A DNA stretch of 64,000 nucleotides from Campanula takesimana (Eukaryota; Streptophyta; Magnoliopsida; Asterales; Campanulaceae), in NCBI GenBank assembly GCA_026119855.1, contig JAOWBW010000305.1, positions 744,001-808,000 on the forward strand, given 5' to 3'. Shown here one piece after another: positions 42,562 to 53,052 of this stretch (the stretch's first letter is position 1; each line of letters opens with the position of its first letter). A program made the translations under genes and the position numbers. The notes under the pieces were generated by a model. It worked only from the letters and a program-made list of their open reading frames with translations, did not search any database and was not told the DNA's origin.

Positions 42562-42811
42562 GCAGCCTTTCAAAAGGTGCGGTCTAAAAAACAAATAAAA
42601 ATCCAAATCTTGTTAAGCAATAAAGATAGAAGTTGTATTTTCTGAAAGCAAAAACTTTTATTTCCATAAGTCATTGCATGATAACATTTATTTGATGAGT
42701 CTAAGCTTGACATACTTTTTGAATGAATAACCTATTCTGAAATTGAAACTCAAACAAAAGCAGACTAAATTAAACTAATGTGTCTGCACGACTATGGAGA
42801 GACGCTCGGGA

Positions 42812-44245
42812 TTACTCCTTAGTGCCATTTGTGCCCTCGGTCTCTTTCTTCTTGCTTTGCCCACGGCGAACTTTCTTCTTGCTAGGATTCTCACAAAATC
42901 TTCTTTCGAACTCGCTAATACCTTTAGCCTTGCCATTAGGAGCCTCTTCACCTTTCCTCTTCTTTGACGCCCCCACTTCTTCTCCGCCTCCGTTAGCCAC
43001 GCTCTTACTCATCTTCCTCGCATAAGCCTCAGCCTCCTTAATTCTCAATGAGAAACTTGGAGCACAGGATCCCAAGATAGTGCCCCTTAGGGTCTCTAGA
43101 GTCTGCTCCGCATGCCCAAGTCTCCCCATATACCAATCCAAATACTCGCGTGGCAGGAAGGTGTTGCTAGAGCGTGTGAGGAAAGTCCTGCGACTAAAGC
43201 CGGCCTCGCCCCACATCTGAGAAAGAAGGACTGAGGCACTATCATCCAACTGAAGTATCCCAAAAGGGAAATCATCTCTCTCCTCGTCCCAACCCTCCGG
43301 GATGGTCTGCACCAAACCATACTGGCGAAGCACTCTAGAGGGATAGTAAAAAGTAGTTCCAGAAAGGGTCGGAACTTTGATCATGTGAAGTCCCACTTGT
43401 TTCTCCCTCACAGAATGAATGTGCCAATGGGGCACCACCCACTGAATGTCGTCAGTCACCATTTCCGCCAAATACTTTTCCCAACCTTTGAGAGTCATGC
43501 CCTCAAACCGCTCCACCATGCCTCTAATGCGGTGCATCCATGGGGCCACCTTCAGAGAAGCCGCCGGCTTATTCACTCGAAGCCGTTCTTGCAACCACAT
43601 GGTCAAAATCCTATCACTACCACAAGGCATCCCACCATAAGCCGCGAGATGGGGAATCCCACAGAGCATCTCCCCAAGAATGGCCGGTACAATATCATAA
43701 CCCAAACGAGCCAAGTTCACCATACCCAAACATCCTTCACTGGCAAATCCCACCTCAGAAGGGAAAAGGATAGAGCTAAACAAGCACAGTGCAAGATGGT
43801 CCAAGGAGCGGTCAAATGTCACGTCTGCATGCATGAAGTGTTGTGGCATCCAAGAAAGGTCGACATAACCGCCCCTAGCATACCTATTAAAGTCATCCGC
43901 GGGTACGCCAAAGGTCACCAACTTATCCCTCAAGCAAACGAAGTCAAAAGGCAAGGCAACTTTATCCTTCCCTTCGTAGCCACATAATGCTGCGATGTCT
44001 TCATAAGTGGGTGTTATCTCGTTGAATGAAAAGTTGAAGACATGGAGGGTATCATTCCAAAATTTACCACAAGCTTGCAAGAGGTTGGTATTAGAGTTCA
44101 TGTGCAAAAGTGACCAAAGACACTTTATCCCATACCGTTCATCAAGTTTCCTACGACTCGAACCAGGAAGTTTGGCAACCCACTTCTCCAAAGAGGTTAT
44201 AAAGACTTTCTTCTCAAGACTTGTGATTCTAGCCTCTTGATCCAT
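42812..44245 (-). CDS. Antisense gene 1 (B): PMD/DUF7745-like nuclear protein
   Basis: The B copy of the 477-codon antisense frame, from ATG 44245. It differs from copy A at five residues (Ser/Phe in HADVT-DRS, Leu/Ile, Val/Ala, Gly/Arg and Thr/Met) and has no stop or frameshift. Same conserved FWNDTLHVFNFSF block and the same basic, nuclear-type tail. It lies antisense to B, 0.5 kb downstream of the pol stop, with a dyad cluster 143-276 bp upstream of its ATG. Confidence 0.8.
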   Translation of the reverse strand: MDQEARITSLEKKVFITSLEKWVAKLPGSSRRKLDERYGIKCLWSLLHMNSNTNLLQACGKFWNDTLHVFNFSFNEITPTYEDIAALCGYEGKDKVALPFDFVCLRDKLVTFGVPADDFNRYARGGYVDLSWMPQHFMHADVTFDRSLDHLALCLFSSILFPSEVGFASEGCLGMVNLARLGYDIVPAILGEMLCGIPHLAAYGGMPCGSDRILTMWLQERLRVNKPAASLKVAPWMHRIRGMVERFEGMTLKGWEKYLAEMVTDDIQWVVPHWHIHSVREKQVGLHMIKVPTLSGTTFYYPSRVLRQYGLVQTIPEGWDEERDDFPFGILQLDDSASVLLSQMWGEAGFSRRTFLTRSSNTFLPREYLDWYMGRLGHAEQTLETLRGTILGSCAPSFSLRIKEAEAYARKMSKSVANGGGEEVGASKKRKGEEAPNGKAKGISEFERRFCENPSKKKVRRGQSKKKETEGTNGTKE

Positions 44246-44387
44246 GGCAAAGAGCAATAAAATTGGCTAAAAAGGAACTCAAAAAACTGCTCAAAAAGTT
44301 GCTGGTACGTTTTTGTGGCTGCAAAGGGTTCATTAAATACTGCACAACTCCCGATTCTTGCCAGGAAAAGGAAAACCGGATATGCCC

Positions 44388-44521
44388 TTGGCCCCGCGGC
44401 CGATATTGTCCTTGGCCGGGCGGCCAACTTCGTCCTAGGCCACGCGGCCAGCTTTGCTCCGGATCTTGCCATGGCCAGGCGGCCAACATTGCTCTATGCC
44501 TCGCCATGGCCATGCGGCCAA
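44388..44521. promoter_or_regulatory. Five-copy dyad cluster upstream of antisense gene 1 (B)
   Basis: Five motifs at the same relative positions as 29805-29938. Copy 2 here reads TTGGCCGGGCGGCCAA (TAGGCC in A), so arm changes exist between the copies while spacing is kept. The rest of the 44246-44792 spacer holds nothing else I can call. Confidence 0.75.
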
Positions 44522-44792
44522 CTTTGCTCCATGCAGAAATCCAGCTTGTTTCTTCCCACTCCGTGACGGATCCATGCAACTACGTACTGCCCCCTTCCAC
44601 GGCTCATGCATTGTATAAAATTAGGGACATTTGTAAAATAACTAGTTTGCACAAGTAGGCTCCCATAATAAAACTGCATTTTTAAGCATAATATACATAC
44701 ATGCATTTTATACATTTGTTCTGTACATACATATCCCTCTGCTCTCCACTAGCTAACAATGTAGGAAATAAAGATGGAAAGATGGGCCCCGC

Positions 44793-47010
44793 CTAGTCAG
44801 AGTCTTCCTCCGTGGTATCTCCACGCCGCGCTAAAGCCCGAGAGCTACCGGCACCCGAACTCCATCCCCGGACCGCTCGACCACCAATATGAGAAGAGCC
44901 CGCACCATTCGGAGACCGTTCCCGACGCTGGGGTGACGCAACGTCGTCCCTCTGACAAGTACATGAATGGTACGCCTCCCTCAGTAAGCGCATCAACACG
45001 TTCTCCCGCCGAGCTGAACGGATATATGCCTCCCGAGTTACCTGAGAAGGAAACCAATGCAAGGATTACAAGGCAGAAAGAAATAAGTGTGTGCGAACAT
45101 GACTGATATAAAGCACAAAGCCGTACCCCAGCGTCGGGCGGAGGAATGAATGTCTCCTCAACAAGATCTGCATCAGTCGGCTCCAAGCTAAGCTCCACCT
45201 CCCGGCCACCCCTCATCACTCTCACGCTACTCGAGCGAAGGGGCATGTCAACCAAAGGCCGACTCCGACCAACATAACGGGCCGAGCTCGACCCCTCTCC
45301 AGACAACATCCTAGCCCGTACCTGTGGACTGACCAGCCGCGTCCGTACATAGCCGGCATAATCGTCACCCCCCCTGTAATGCTCTGCCGGAGTGGGAGCC
45401 AAAAAAGTCGCCAACCTCGCGGGACGGAGCATATCCCGAGGAGGGTCATAAGGAGCCCACGGTAACGCACCAGCCCTGTGCTGACGAACCACCCTCTCCC
45501 CGAGATACATGGCCTCCCCGGTGAGACCCACAAGCAGAACCCTAGAAGCGGTCAAATCCACTACATAGGGACCCACCGAAGCCTCATTGGCCGGGCTCCA
45601 TGGGTAAAATCTAACTCCAACAGGCTCAGACATCGCAAACACCCTCCTCAGATCAGCAGCATCCACTGTCTTCATGTCCCGGTTTCGGCGGGAAGGAGCC
45701 CTGTTGCCCTTGCACCAGTACGACATGATGGGGACAACCTTGTTGGCACTCATCACCAGCTGAAAAGGGGCGACACCGAAGACCTCGTACACCCAAGCCT
45801 GTGCATATAATGAGAGAGATGTTTCAGACCAAAAAGATAGAACAGAAATCTCAACAAGTGAAAAGAAGGGTAGTCAAGAGCATACCTCAAAGGCGAACTG
45901 GAACCCGTCAAAGGCCGACGAGCTAGCCATCGAGCAATGGTCCAAAGCCCGGTAAATCTCAGCCAAACCGGCTCCACCCCAAGAAATCCCACCGACTAAG
46001 TCCAAGTCCACAAGAGCCCCTAGCAGTGAGTACCGGCAGACAGTAGCCCCACTGGGAAACAAAATCTCTGAAAAGCTGTACCATAAGAACAGCCGGACCA
46101 AGCAATCCAAATCATATTCCCCCCTACTAAAGGCCTCAATAGCCATCTCCACCAAGCGATTCACCTTCCCGGCCTCCATTCCATAACCCTTGACACCTCC
46201 TCCCAGGTCGGTGTCGACTCCCAGCAGAGCCTATCTATAGTCCCGCCGCTCCGCCAAGCTCTCATCAAAAGGCAAAGGGGTACCGGTAAACCTCAACCCT
46301 GTGATGGCCGTGAAATCCGTCGGCGTGATGGTAATCTCTCCCCAACTAAAGTGGAAAGTATGGGTGGTATCCCACCAGAACTCCCGGCACACCTCTATCA
46401 CCGCTGCCACCTTCAGGGTAGCCCCAACCATACGGACACTGTCAAAGAATGGGCCAAAGCCCATAGCCTCGATCCGAGCACGCAAACCGCCCGGTCCCTC
46501 CGGCAGGGACGCCCACAGTTTACCCACAGTCACTGTGGACCCACGAGCCTTGATCCTCTGCAGGTAAACACAGCACAGGTATGTTACCATTCTAGCAATT
46601 TACAATTCCAGCAATTTAAATTCTAGCATTCCATTATTCTAGTATTTCATATTATGTGCATAAAACATACAAATGTGCGAGAAGGAGAGGAATGAAAAGT
46701 CGAAATTTACCTCCCGCGTCTCCGGAAGCCCCATCGACCAATGACGCTCAGAGTCGATGTAAAAATCGTAATCTTGGTCGAACGTGGACCGCAGCAGATT
46801 ATCGCGATAATTCCGAGTCGCGGCTCGTGGTCTCAAACCGCCCCGTGGAATCAAGGGCGCCGCTTCAAAGCCCGCTCTTGGATCAGCCCCGACATTCCCT
46901 GCGCCCTGAGCATTACCGTGCCCCTCTCCTTGTGGCTCTTGTTGTGGAATCATATACCCACCATGGCCCGGAAAATCTCTAAATAATGCCTCATTGATCC
47001 AATCCGCCAT
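44793..47010 (-). pseudogene. Antisense gene 2 (B): plant mobile domain gene with premature stop
   Basis: Same exon plan as copy A: 47010-46711, 46557-45886, 45798-45127 and 45041-44793, with all splice sites kept. One codon differs decisively: CAG for Gln 209 in exon 2 is TAG here (46231-46233), a C-to-T change on the coding strand, which would cut the PMD in half. Other changes are missense (Lys/Ile before EVCREF, Arg/Met before ASSS, His/Tyr in DDYAG-VRTR). Downstream frames are otherwise open, so inactivation is recent. Confidence 0.85.
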
Positions 47011-47191
47011 AGCTTCAAGAATTATGGGAAAGGAAATCTTCGAAATTATCAAAATCTGAGCTTTCTCTCTCTAAAAACTCAATTTTCTCACTCTAACTCG
47101 TCAATGGAGGAAGGAAGAAGAAGAAAGAAGAAAGGAAGAAGAAGAGGGAAGTGTCTGGTGATGTGACCAAGGAGTCAGCCCATCGGCAGCC

Positions 47192-47325
47192 TTGGCCACG
47201 CGGCCACCTTCGCCCTTGCAACCCCAGCCGTTAGATCAGCGATCCGCGTGAAGGAGGTCTGACCACTCAACGGTCTTGGCCACGCGGCCACTATTGCAAA
47301 TTCGTGTGTTTGGCCACGCGGCCAA
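47192..47325. promoter_or_regulatory. Three-copy dyad cluster upstream of antisense gene 2 (B)
   Basis: Same three positions as in A. The first copy is TTGGCCACGCGGCCAC here but has one decayed arm base in A. Confidence 0.75.
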
Positions 47326-47467
47326 CCTTGCCCCTTCAGATAAAATTCCACTTTTGCCCCTGATCTTTTCCCTATTAATTCATTTTAAATGCCTTTAACA
47401 CTACTTTGACTGATATTCGTTACCTTTGGGTACGGAAAGCCCCTTAAAATTTCCATTCTTCATCAAA

Positions 47468-47922
47468 TATTTGCTTAGGATTCGTATGATTGTAGGGACT
47501 TCGGCGCCTCTATGACATACCATCCTTTATCAATCGTAATTGGCAGAAGCCTCGGCGTTTCTATTTGCGAAAGATTCAGCATCTATTATTAGGATACGTA
47601 TGACTGTAGAGACTTCGGCGCCTCTATGACATACCATCCTTTATCAATCGTAATTGGCAGAAGCCTCGGCGTTTCTATTTGCGAAAGATTCAGCATCTAT
47701 TATTAGGATACGTATGACTGTAGAGACTTCGGCGCCTCTATGACATACGTATCCTTGATCAATCGTGATTGGCAGAAGCCTCGGAGTTTCTGTTTGCGAG
47801 AGATCCAGCATCTATTAGGATTTGCATGATCGTAGAGACTTCGGCGCCTCTATGACATACGCATCCTAGATCGATCGTGGTTGGCAGAAGCCTCGGCGTG
47901 TTCTGTTCACGAGAGACCCGAC
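47468..47922. repeat. Tandem array of ~112-bp units (B)
   Basis: B copy of the four-unit array at 32886-33340, unit number unchanged. The surrounding 47011-48453 spacer carries no gene. Confidence 0.8.
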
Positions 47923-48132
47923 ACCTATTACTTTGGCGCGGTCGGCAGGAACCCTGGCGATCCTGATTGCGTTTACCATTCCATCTTGGGATTATTTAGA
48001 CGACGTAGTCTTCATTTTTCCCAAATAACTTCATTGCTTACGAATGATTCGTTCTTCGTACAGGATAGTGCCCGTAGGTTTATTATCCCTAGCAGGAGTC
48101 CGATATCTCATTTTATCCCCAGTAGATCCGAA

Positions 48133-48329
48133 CTACGACCGGCTTGATTCCTTAGAGGATACGTAGGAAACCTGAAAAGGTCCAGCCACCCGACCGACGC
48201 GGTTATCTCTCATCCCCAGCAAGTGCATTTTCCCCAGCAGAAGATGTTGCTCCCCACAAGTGGACAGTTATTCCCAATTTCCCATCAGATTTGAACTACG
48301 TTTGGCTTGATTCCCCCGCGGATACGTAG
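48133..48329 (+). other. Two CTACG/CGTAG stem-loops in the 3' spacer (B)
   Basis: B copies of 33551-33584 and 33714-33747, at 48133-48166 and 48296-48329. Confidence 0.55.
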
Positions 48330-48453
48330 GTCGCCTGTCAAGGTTCAGCCGTTCCCTTACCTTTCATCTGTTTTGAAACTCATGTTTCAGACGGATCCTT
48401 CTTTTTATCGTCGACCCCACATTGCCTTGCAAGAAGCGTCGCCGAGGGGCTAC

Positions 48454-49596
48454 TGTTAGTACCCGACCTGAAAATGAGTTTATTAGGACTTTCCCAAATA
48501 TACAAGGACTTTATAGGAATTAGAAACCTTACAAAGACTTGTCCCGGATTCCCAAAAATATCTCATTTATGGCAAAATCTATCAAATTAGGTAATAAATG
48601 GTTTCCTTAAAACCATGCAGAAACCCTAGCTTAAGAATCAAGTCAGCCGGCAGCCTTGGCCACGCGGCCAACATTGCTCAGCGTTGATCCTGGCCACGCG
48701 GCCACTCTTGTAACCGGCTTCAACAATGGCCAGGCGGCCAACCTTGCGCTGGATGATCTGGACCATCAGATCTTCCCCTCAGTTTACTATATAAACCAAT
48801 CCATGCTATTGGTTTAAGGATCCGATTCTGAGGGCTCTAAGTCCGAATTTGAGAGTTATTAAACACTATTTTTCTCTCTAATTAGCATTCAAACCTCCAA
48901 GAAGATCAAGGTTTATTTCTTGCCAACATAGGTAAGTTTTCTAACTTATTTCTTCACGTTCTTGCATTATTTCTAATGTAGATCTTTAATATTCATGTTC
49001 TTGCATGTTTATTCATAGTTTCTTCATATGCTTTGCATGTTCATATGTTCATAATATGTTCTTCATATGTTCATCGTGTTCATAGATTAAAACCTTATTT
49101 ATGCTATATTTAGGGTTGCGATCTTCATAATTACATGTTATTTCATAGCCGATGATGATCGAGGGTTCATCAACCCGAGGATGATCTAGGAACTACTTCT
49201 AAACCCTAATCTTTAGGTAATTCCCCCTCATTATGCATGATCCCGATTCTTCTGCCTATTCTAATTCTCTGCGAACTACGCTGACCTGAGCTTCTCGCAT
49301 TGAGAGGAACGTAGGCAATCTTCGGATCCGGTCTCAAACACTAACACACTACATACACCGCATCATGATAGAAAGACCGATCAATTCGGGCAATAGGAGT
49401 GATAACGTTCAATATTCTTCTCTTGTTGTAATTTGACCCCCGAACCCATTAACATGCTTTTTTCAATGTTTTGGCTTTAATTAAAACGGCGTGGCGACTC
49501 TCATAATTTTAATGTCGTTAAGAATATTCCTTTTGTAAATAAAAATAATCACAAGATACTTCCCATGCGTCGCTTCATCGGAAAGGGGTATTCACA
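48454..49596 (+). repeat. Element B 3' LTR
   Basis: 1143 bp, same ends as 33872-35014, with dyads at 48656-48741, TATA near 48787 and stem-loop at 49276-49314. It is preceded by the same polypurine text (CGCCGAGGGGCTAC) and followed by CCTCC and element C integrase sequence. Confidence 0.95.
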
Positions 49597-49598
49597 CC

Positions 49599-50099
49599 TC
49601 CACAGGAAGGGATTGGCCCGAAAAGCTACCTCTAGCATTGTGGGGCTACCGCACGTCAATACGGACAGCAACTAGAGAAACTCCTTATGCATTAGTGTAT
49701 GGTTCCGAAGCTGTACTCCCAATAGAGCTCGAAGTCCCATCCCTACGGGTCCTCCTCGAGAACCAAGTCAATGAAATCGAGCAAAGTCGATATGAACAGC
49801 TAGCTCTACTCGACGATAAAAGGCTAAGGGAACTCGAACGTACGAGAGCCTATCAACAAAGAATGGCAAGGTCATTCAATAAAAAGGTGAAGCCTCGAAA
49901 CATCAATGTGGGAGACTTGGTCCTAAGACAACACCCTCCTAATGCCATGAACCCCCTTGGAAAATGGGGACCCCGATGGATCGGTCCGTACGTGGTCAAG
50001 AAGATACTAAGCGGCGGTGCAGTCTGACTCGCGGATTTAGACGGAGACCAGCTGCCAAAAGAAGTCAACCTCGACAAGTTGAAGAGATTCTACGCTTAA
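49599..50099 (+). pseudogene. Element C integrase C-terminal tail
   Basis: Begins mid-protein right after the B 3' LTR (GRDWPEKLPLALWGYRTS) and runs through LPIELEVPSLRVLLENQ and NPLGKWGPRWIGPYVVKK to TAA 50097. One in-frame TGA at about 50026 replaces an Arg codon. It is clearly diverged from A/B, so it is not a third copy of the young element. The tandem therefore sits inside the C integrase. Confidence 0.88.
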
Positions 50100-50143
50100 T
50101 AAATGAAGACCATCAAAAAAAAAAGAAAAAAAAAAAGAGCTCG

Positions 50144-50321
50144 CTAGGTCGAAAACCCGCAAGGGCGGCCTAGGCAAAAATTAGAGCACGTGCAAAAACG
50201 AAGCCCGCTAGATTGAAAACCCGAAAGGGCGGTCTAGGCAAAAAACAGGGTGCACAAAAAAAAAATGGTCTTCGTTTGTTTGAACTACAGAGACCTGAGC
50301 CTCTACACTGGAGGAACGTAG
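50144..50321 (+). other. Tandem hairpins and CTACG-type stem-loop of element C
   Basis: Hairpin 50144-50173 pairs CTAGGTC with GGCCTAG around CCC-GCAA-GGG. Hairpin 50208-50237 pairs CTAGATT with GGTCTAG around CCC-GAAA-GGG. Stem-loop 50285-50321 has CTACA/CGTAG and inner CCTC/GAGG. The order and position after pol are the same as in A/B. Confidence 0.65.
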
Positions 50322-50507
50322 GCAACCTTCGGGTGCGGTCTAAAATATAAACAAATACCCAAATCATCTCAAATTAACAAGATGCAATTTTATTCAAATC
50401 TCAAATCATTCAAGCCATTACAACGGATTTTGTTGAGCTACTAAAAGACTTAAAACATTAAAATCCTAAAACAAGTGGTCTATTTTACTTACAATCTCTT
50501 GGGGGTA

Positions 50508-51903
50508 CTAGGAAAAATCTAATTTTCTCTTGGCCTTTGAAGGACCACCCGAACAACCATCAATCCTACTCTTCTTGGGAGGTATAGGAACACTGATGAG
50601 GACCGAAACCTTCTGCGCAACAGAGCGCCTCCGAACATAAAAGTCATCCAAAGGGGTACCGAAAGGGTCAGTCAGAATGTTGTTCACATCAGCAGCATCC
50701 TCCTTGTACCTCAAAGCACTGCTAGGCTCAAAGTCCTTCTCTAGCAATTCAGCCCGAAGAGCATCTACCCAAGTAACGCCGCGGTAGACGGTACCAAGCA
50801 AGTGATCCAAGTAACTCTCGGGAAGAAAGATACTACCCCGATGCAAAAGAGGGGAAGCCCACCGGTTACGATCATCTCCCCAAGCCGACTGAAGCTCACT
50901 CAAGAAGTCCGGACCCATGTAAGAAACTGGAGGAAGCATCCCGTTCCTCGGAAAAGGAATTATTTGCTGACGACCGAACTGTCTCAAAACCCGTTCGGGT
51001 TGGTAAAACGAAGAATCTCTCAACCTGGGTGAAACCACATGCTGGAAACCGAAGGTCCATTCCACAAAAGGGCGAAGCCCCTATGGGCACCACTCAATGT
51101 CACCTGTAAGATGAGAAGCGAAGAATCTCCTCTAACCCTCTTCAGTCAAATCTCTAATTAGCAACCACCGCCTATGAATAGCAAAAAGAGAGAGGTCGTC
51201 GTCTGACGCATAAAGCCTGAAATGCTCCCGAAGCCATATGGTCAAAAGCAAGGGGCTTCCTCGTCGCATCTCGCCCGTACGGTGCAATTCATCCAGACCA
51301 TGCAAGGTCTCTCCTACAATGAGTGGAATTATGCTAAATCGTTGTCCTTTCGCCTACAACACAACCTCAGCCAACTGCGCATCCGCAGTACCCAGAGGAG
51401 TGACAAACAGAACCTCGCTGAAAAGACAAACAGCCATGGCATTTCTCTTAAAAGACTGAACCGCGACATCTTCCGAATGCAAGCTGAAAAACATCGGAAG
51501 CTCAGTTATGTCAACAACGGTCCCGTGCATCATCTTCTTCACCTCTCCAACAGGGAGATTCAGAAGGTCAACCCAAGAGTCAACAACACAACGGTGATAC
51601 TTAGGGACGGCAATCCGACCGGCCAAAGGCGTACCCAGAATAGCCCCAAAATCATCGACGGTCGGCACCATTTCATTTACCGAAAAGTTGAATGTATGGC
51701 TATCACAATCCTAAAAAGGCTGCAACATCCTTCAACAAGTCCTAATCCGGTTTCAATGTCCGCAAAGTGAAAAGAATTCGAAACCCGAAATCTTTGATGA
51801 AAGCGTTTTTGGGATGGGTCTTGAAAGAATACACGAATGCCGACAAATCCTTCTCGTAACTCTTGACAACCTCGGCATCAAGACTAAAAGGGTTAGAAGC
51901 CAT
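50508..51903 (-). pseudogene. Element C antisense gene remnant (relative of antisense gene 1)
   Basis: On the strand opposite to C, in the same place as gene 1 of A/B. Start ATG 51903 (MASNPFSL). The pieces 51903-51742, 51671-51354 and 51065-50508 lie in different frames or are separated by stops. VPTVDDFGAILGTPLAGRIAVP aligns with TPTYEDIAALCGYEGKDKVALP of gene 1, and the C-terminal FYQPERVLRQFGRQQIIP aligns with FYYPSRVLRQYGLVQTIP. The end is basic (PPKKSRIDG, SKAKRKLDF). So the antisense gene predates the split of C and A/B. C shows no counterpart of gene 2. Confidence 0.78.
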
Positions 51904-52061
51904 GGGAAAGAAGATCACAAGCAAAATTTAGAAATAAAATGGTGTTCAAAAATGGCAAAAGAGAGCTGTTGGAATCAAATTGTCGACCAGAAGCTGATAT
52001 TATAGCTGTTGGGGGGATCTTTTGGTCAGCAAATGTCAGGCCCCGAATTTCGCCTCCCAGA

Positions 52062-52133
52062 GGCGCGCGCCTCCCGACACCGGTCTACAAGGCGCGCGCG
52101 TCCCATAGCCAACAGAGGAAGCGCCCGCGTCCC
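52062..52133. promoter_or_regulatory. GC-rich motif triplet upstream of the C antisense gene
   Basis: GGCGCGCGCCTCCC (52062), GGCGCGCGCGTCCC (52091) and AGCGCCCGCGTCCC (52120), spaced 29 bp, 159-230 bp upstream of ATG 51903. The same triplet design is in the C LTR. Confidence 0.68.
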
Positions 52134-52530
52134 AGTTAAAAAATGCTTCAGAAATGGCCCTTGTCAAGTTCATAAAGCAACCCAGAAGCCTTCAACCAGC
52201 AACAAGTTCAGGATCCCAGCAATGAGAAATAGTTCAATGACAACAAACACTCAGCTGGGCACACATTAATTTGGTCCGCCCTTAAGGCATGTCTAAAAAC
52301 TGAAATAAGATAGAAACTCCCACTCGAAGTAGGGTGTCTTTTATTTTCTAAAAAAATCAGTTTTTATAATTCATCCCCAGCAGAAAGCACTCCGCAGTCA
52401 ACTGTGCCCGCACCCCATCGAAAGTCAAAGTCAAACAGTCAACATCAAAGTGCGACTCACGGCAACAACTTGGTCCTGGGTGAGCCACAAAAATCACTAC
52501 CTTCTCATCAAGCAAAATCTACATCCATTC

Positions 52531-52840
52531 AAGCAAACGGTCCTCCGGTCCCGCATCCAAGCAAACGGTCCTCTGGGTCCCGCATTCAAGCAAACGGTCC
52601 TTCGGGTCCTGCATCCAAGCAAACGGTCCTCTGGGTCCCGCATTCAAGCAAACGGTCCTCCGGGTCCCGCATCCAAGCAAATGGTCATCTGAGTCCCGCA
52701 CTTCCAGCAAACGGTCCTCCGGGTTCCGCATCCCAGCAAACGGATTTCGCTACCAGCAAACGGATCCCGCTTCCAGTAAACGGATCTTGCTATCAGCAAA
52801 CAGGTCCCGCTTCTAGCAAACGGATCTCACTATCAGCCAG
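52531..52840. repeat. 29-bp array passing into a 20-bp array (element C spacer)
   Basis: Eight copies of a 29-bp unit with AAGCAAACGGTCCTCCGGGT, starting about 52531, 52559, 52588, 52617, 52646, 52675, 52705 and 52734. About five shorter 20-21 bp copies (CAGCAAACGGATCCCGCTTC) follow. The flanking 51904-53052 spacer has no gene that I can support. Confidence 0.85.
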
Positions 52841-53052
52841 ACAAGTCCCGTTGTCGGCCACGGTGGGCCGCTTCATCCCACCGAACCTTTTATTATCAAT
52901 CAACGCCACTCACACAGGGAGCGCACCTCTATCCCTTGCAATTTCAAATTCCTACTTTTATCGAGTCTTTTCTTTTTCTTGGTGATGTCCTAGGCGGATA
53001 TCTATCTTTTGTCGGTGCGTTTGCTTCGTAATCCACGCTGCCGAGGGGCTCT

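Larger units (their letters stand above)
33872..49596 (+). mobile_element. Element B: young Tat/Ogre-like retrotransposon with two antisense genes
   Basis: 15,725 bp from LTR to LTR: 5' LTR, PBS, leader with tandem repeats, gag-pol frame, hairpins, antisense gene 1, antisense gene 2, spacer arrays, PPT, 3' LTR. The two 1143-bp LTRs differ at about three sites by eye (near 34107, 34238 and 34800), so it is recent. The right flank is element C (CCTCC...); the left flank is A, which shares the 5' LTR. The gag-pol frame has an internal deletion, so mobility would need helper proteins. Confidence 0.92.

Noticed and set aside
52531..52840. CRISPR-like look of a 29-bp regular repeat
   Set aside because: Units are contiguous with no unique spacers, there are no cas genes, and the context is a plant retroelement.
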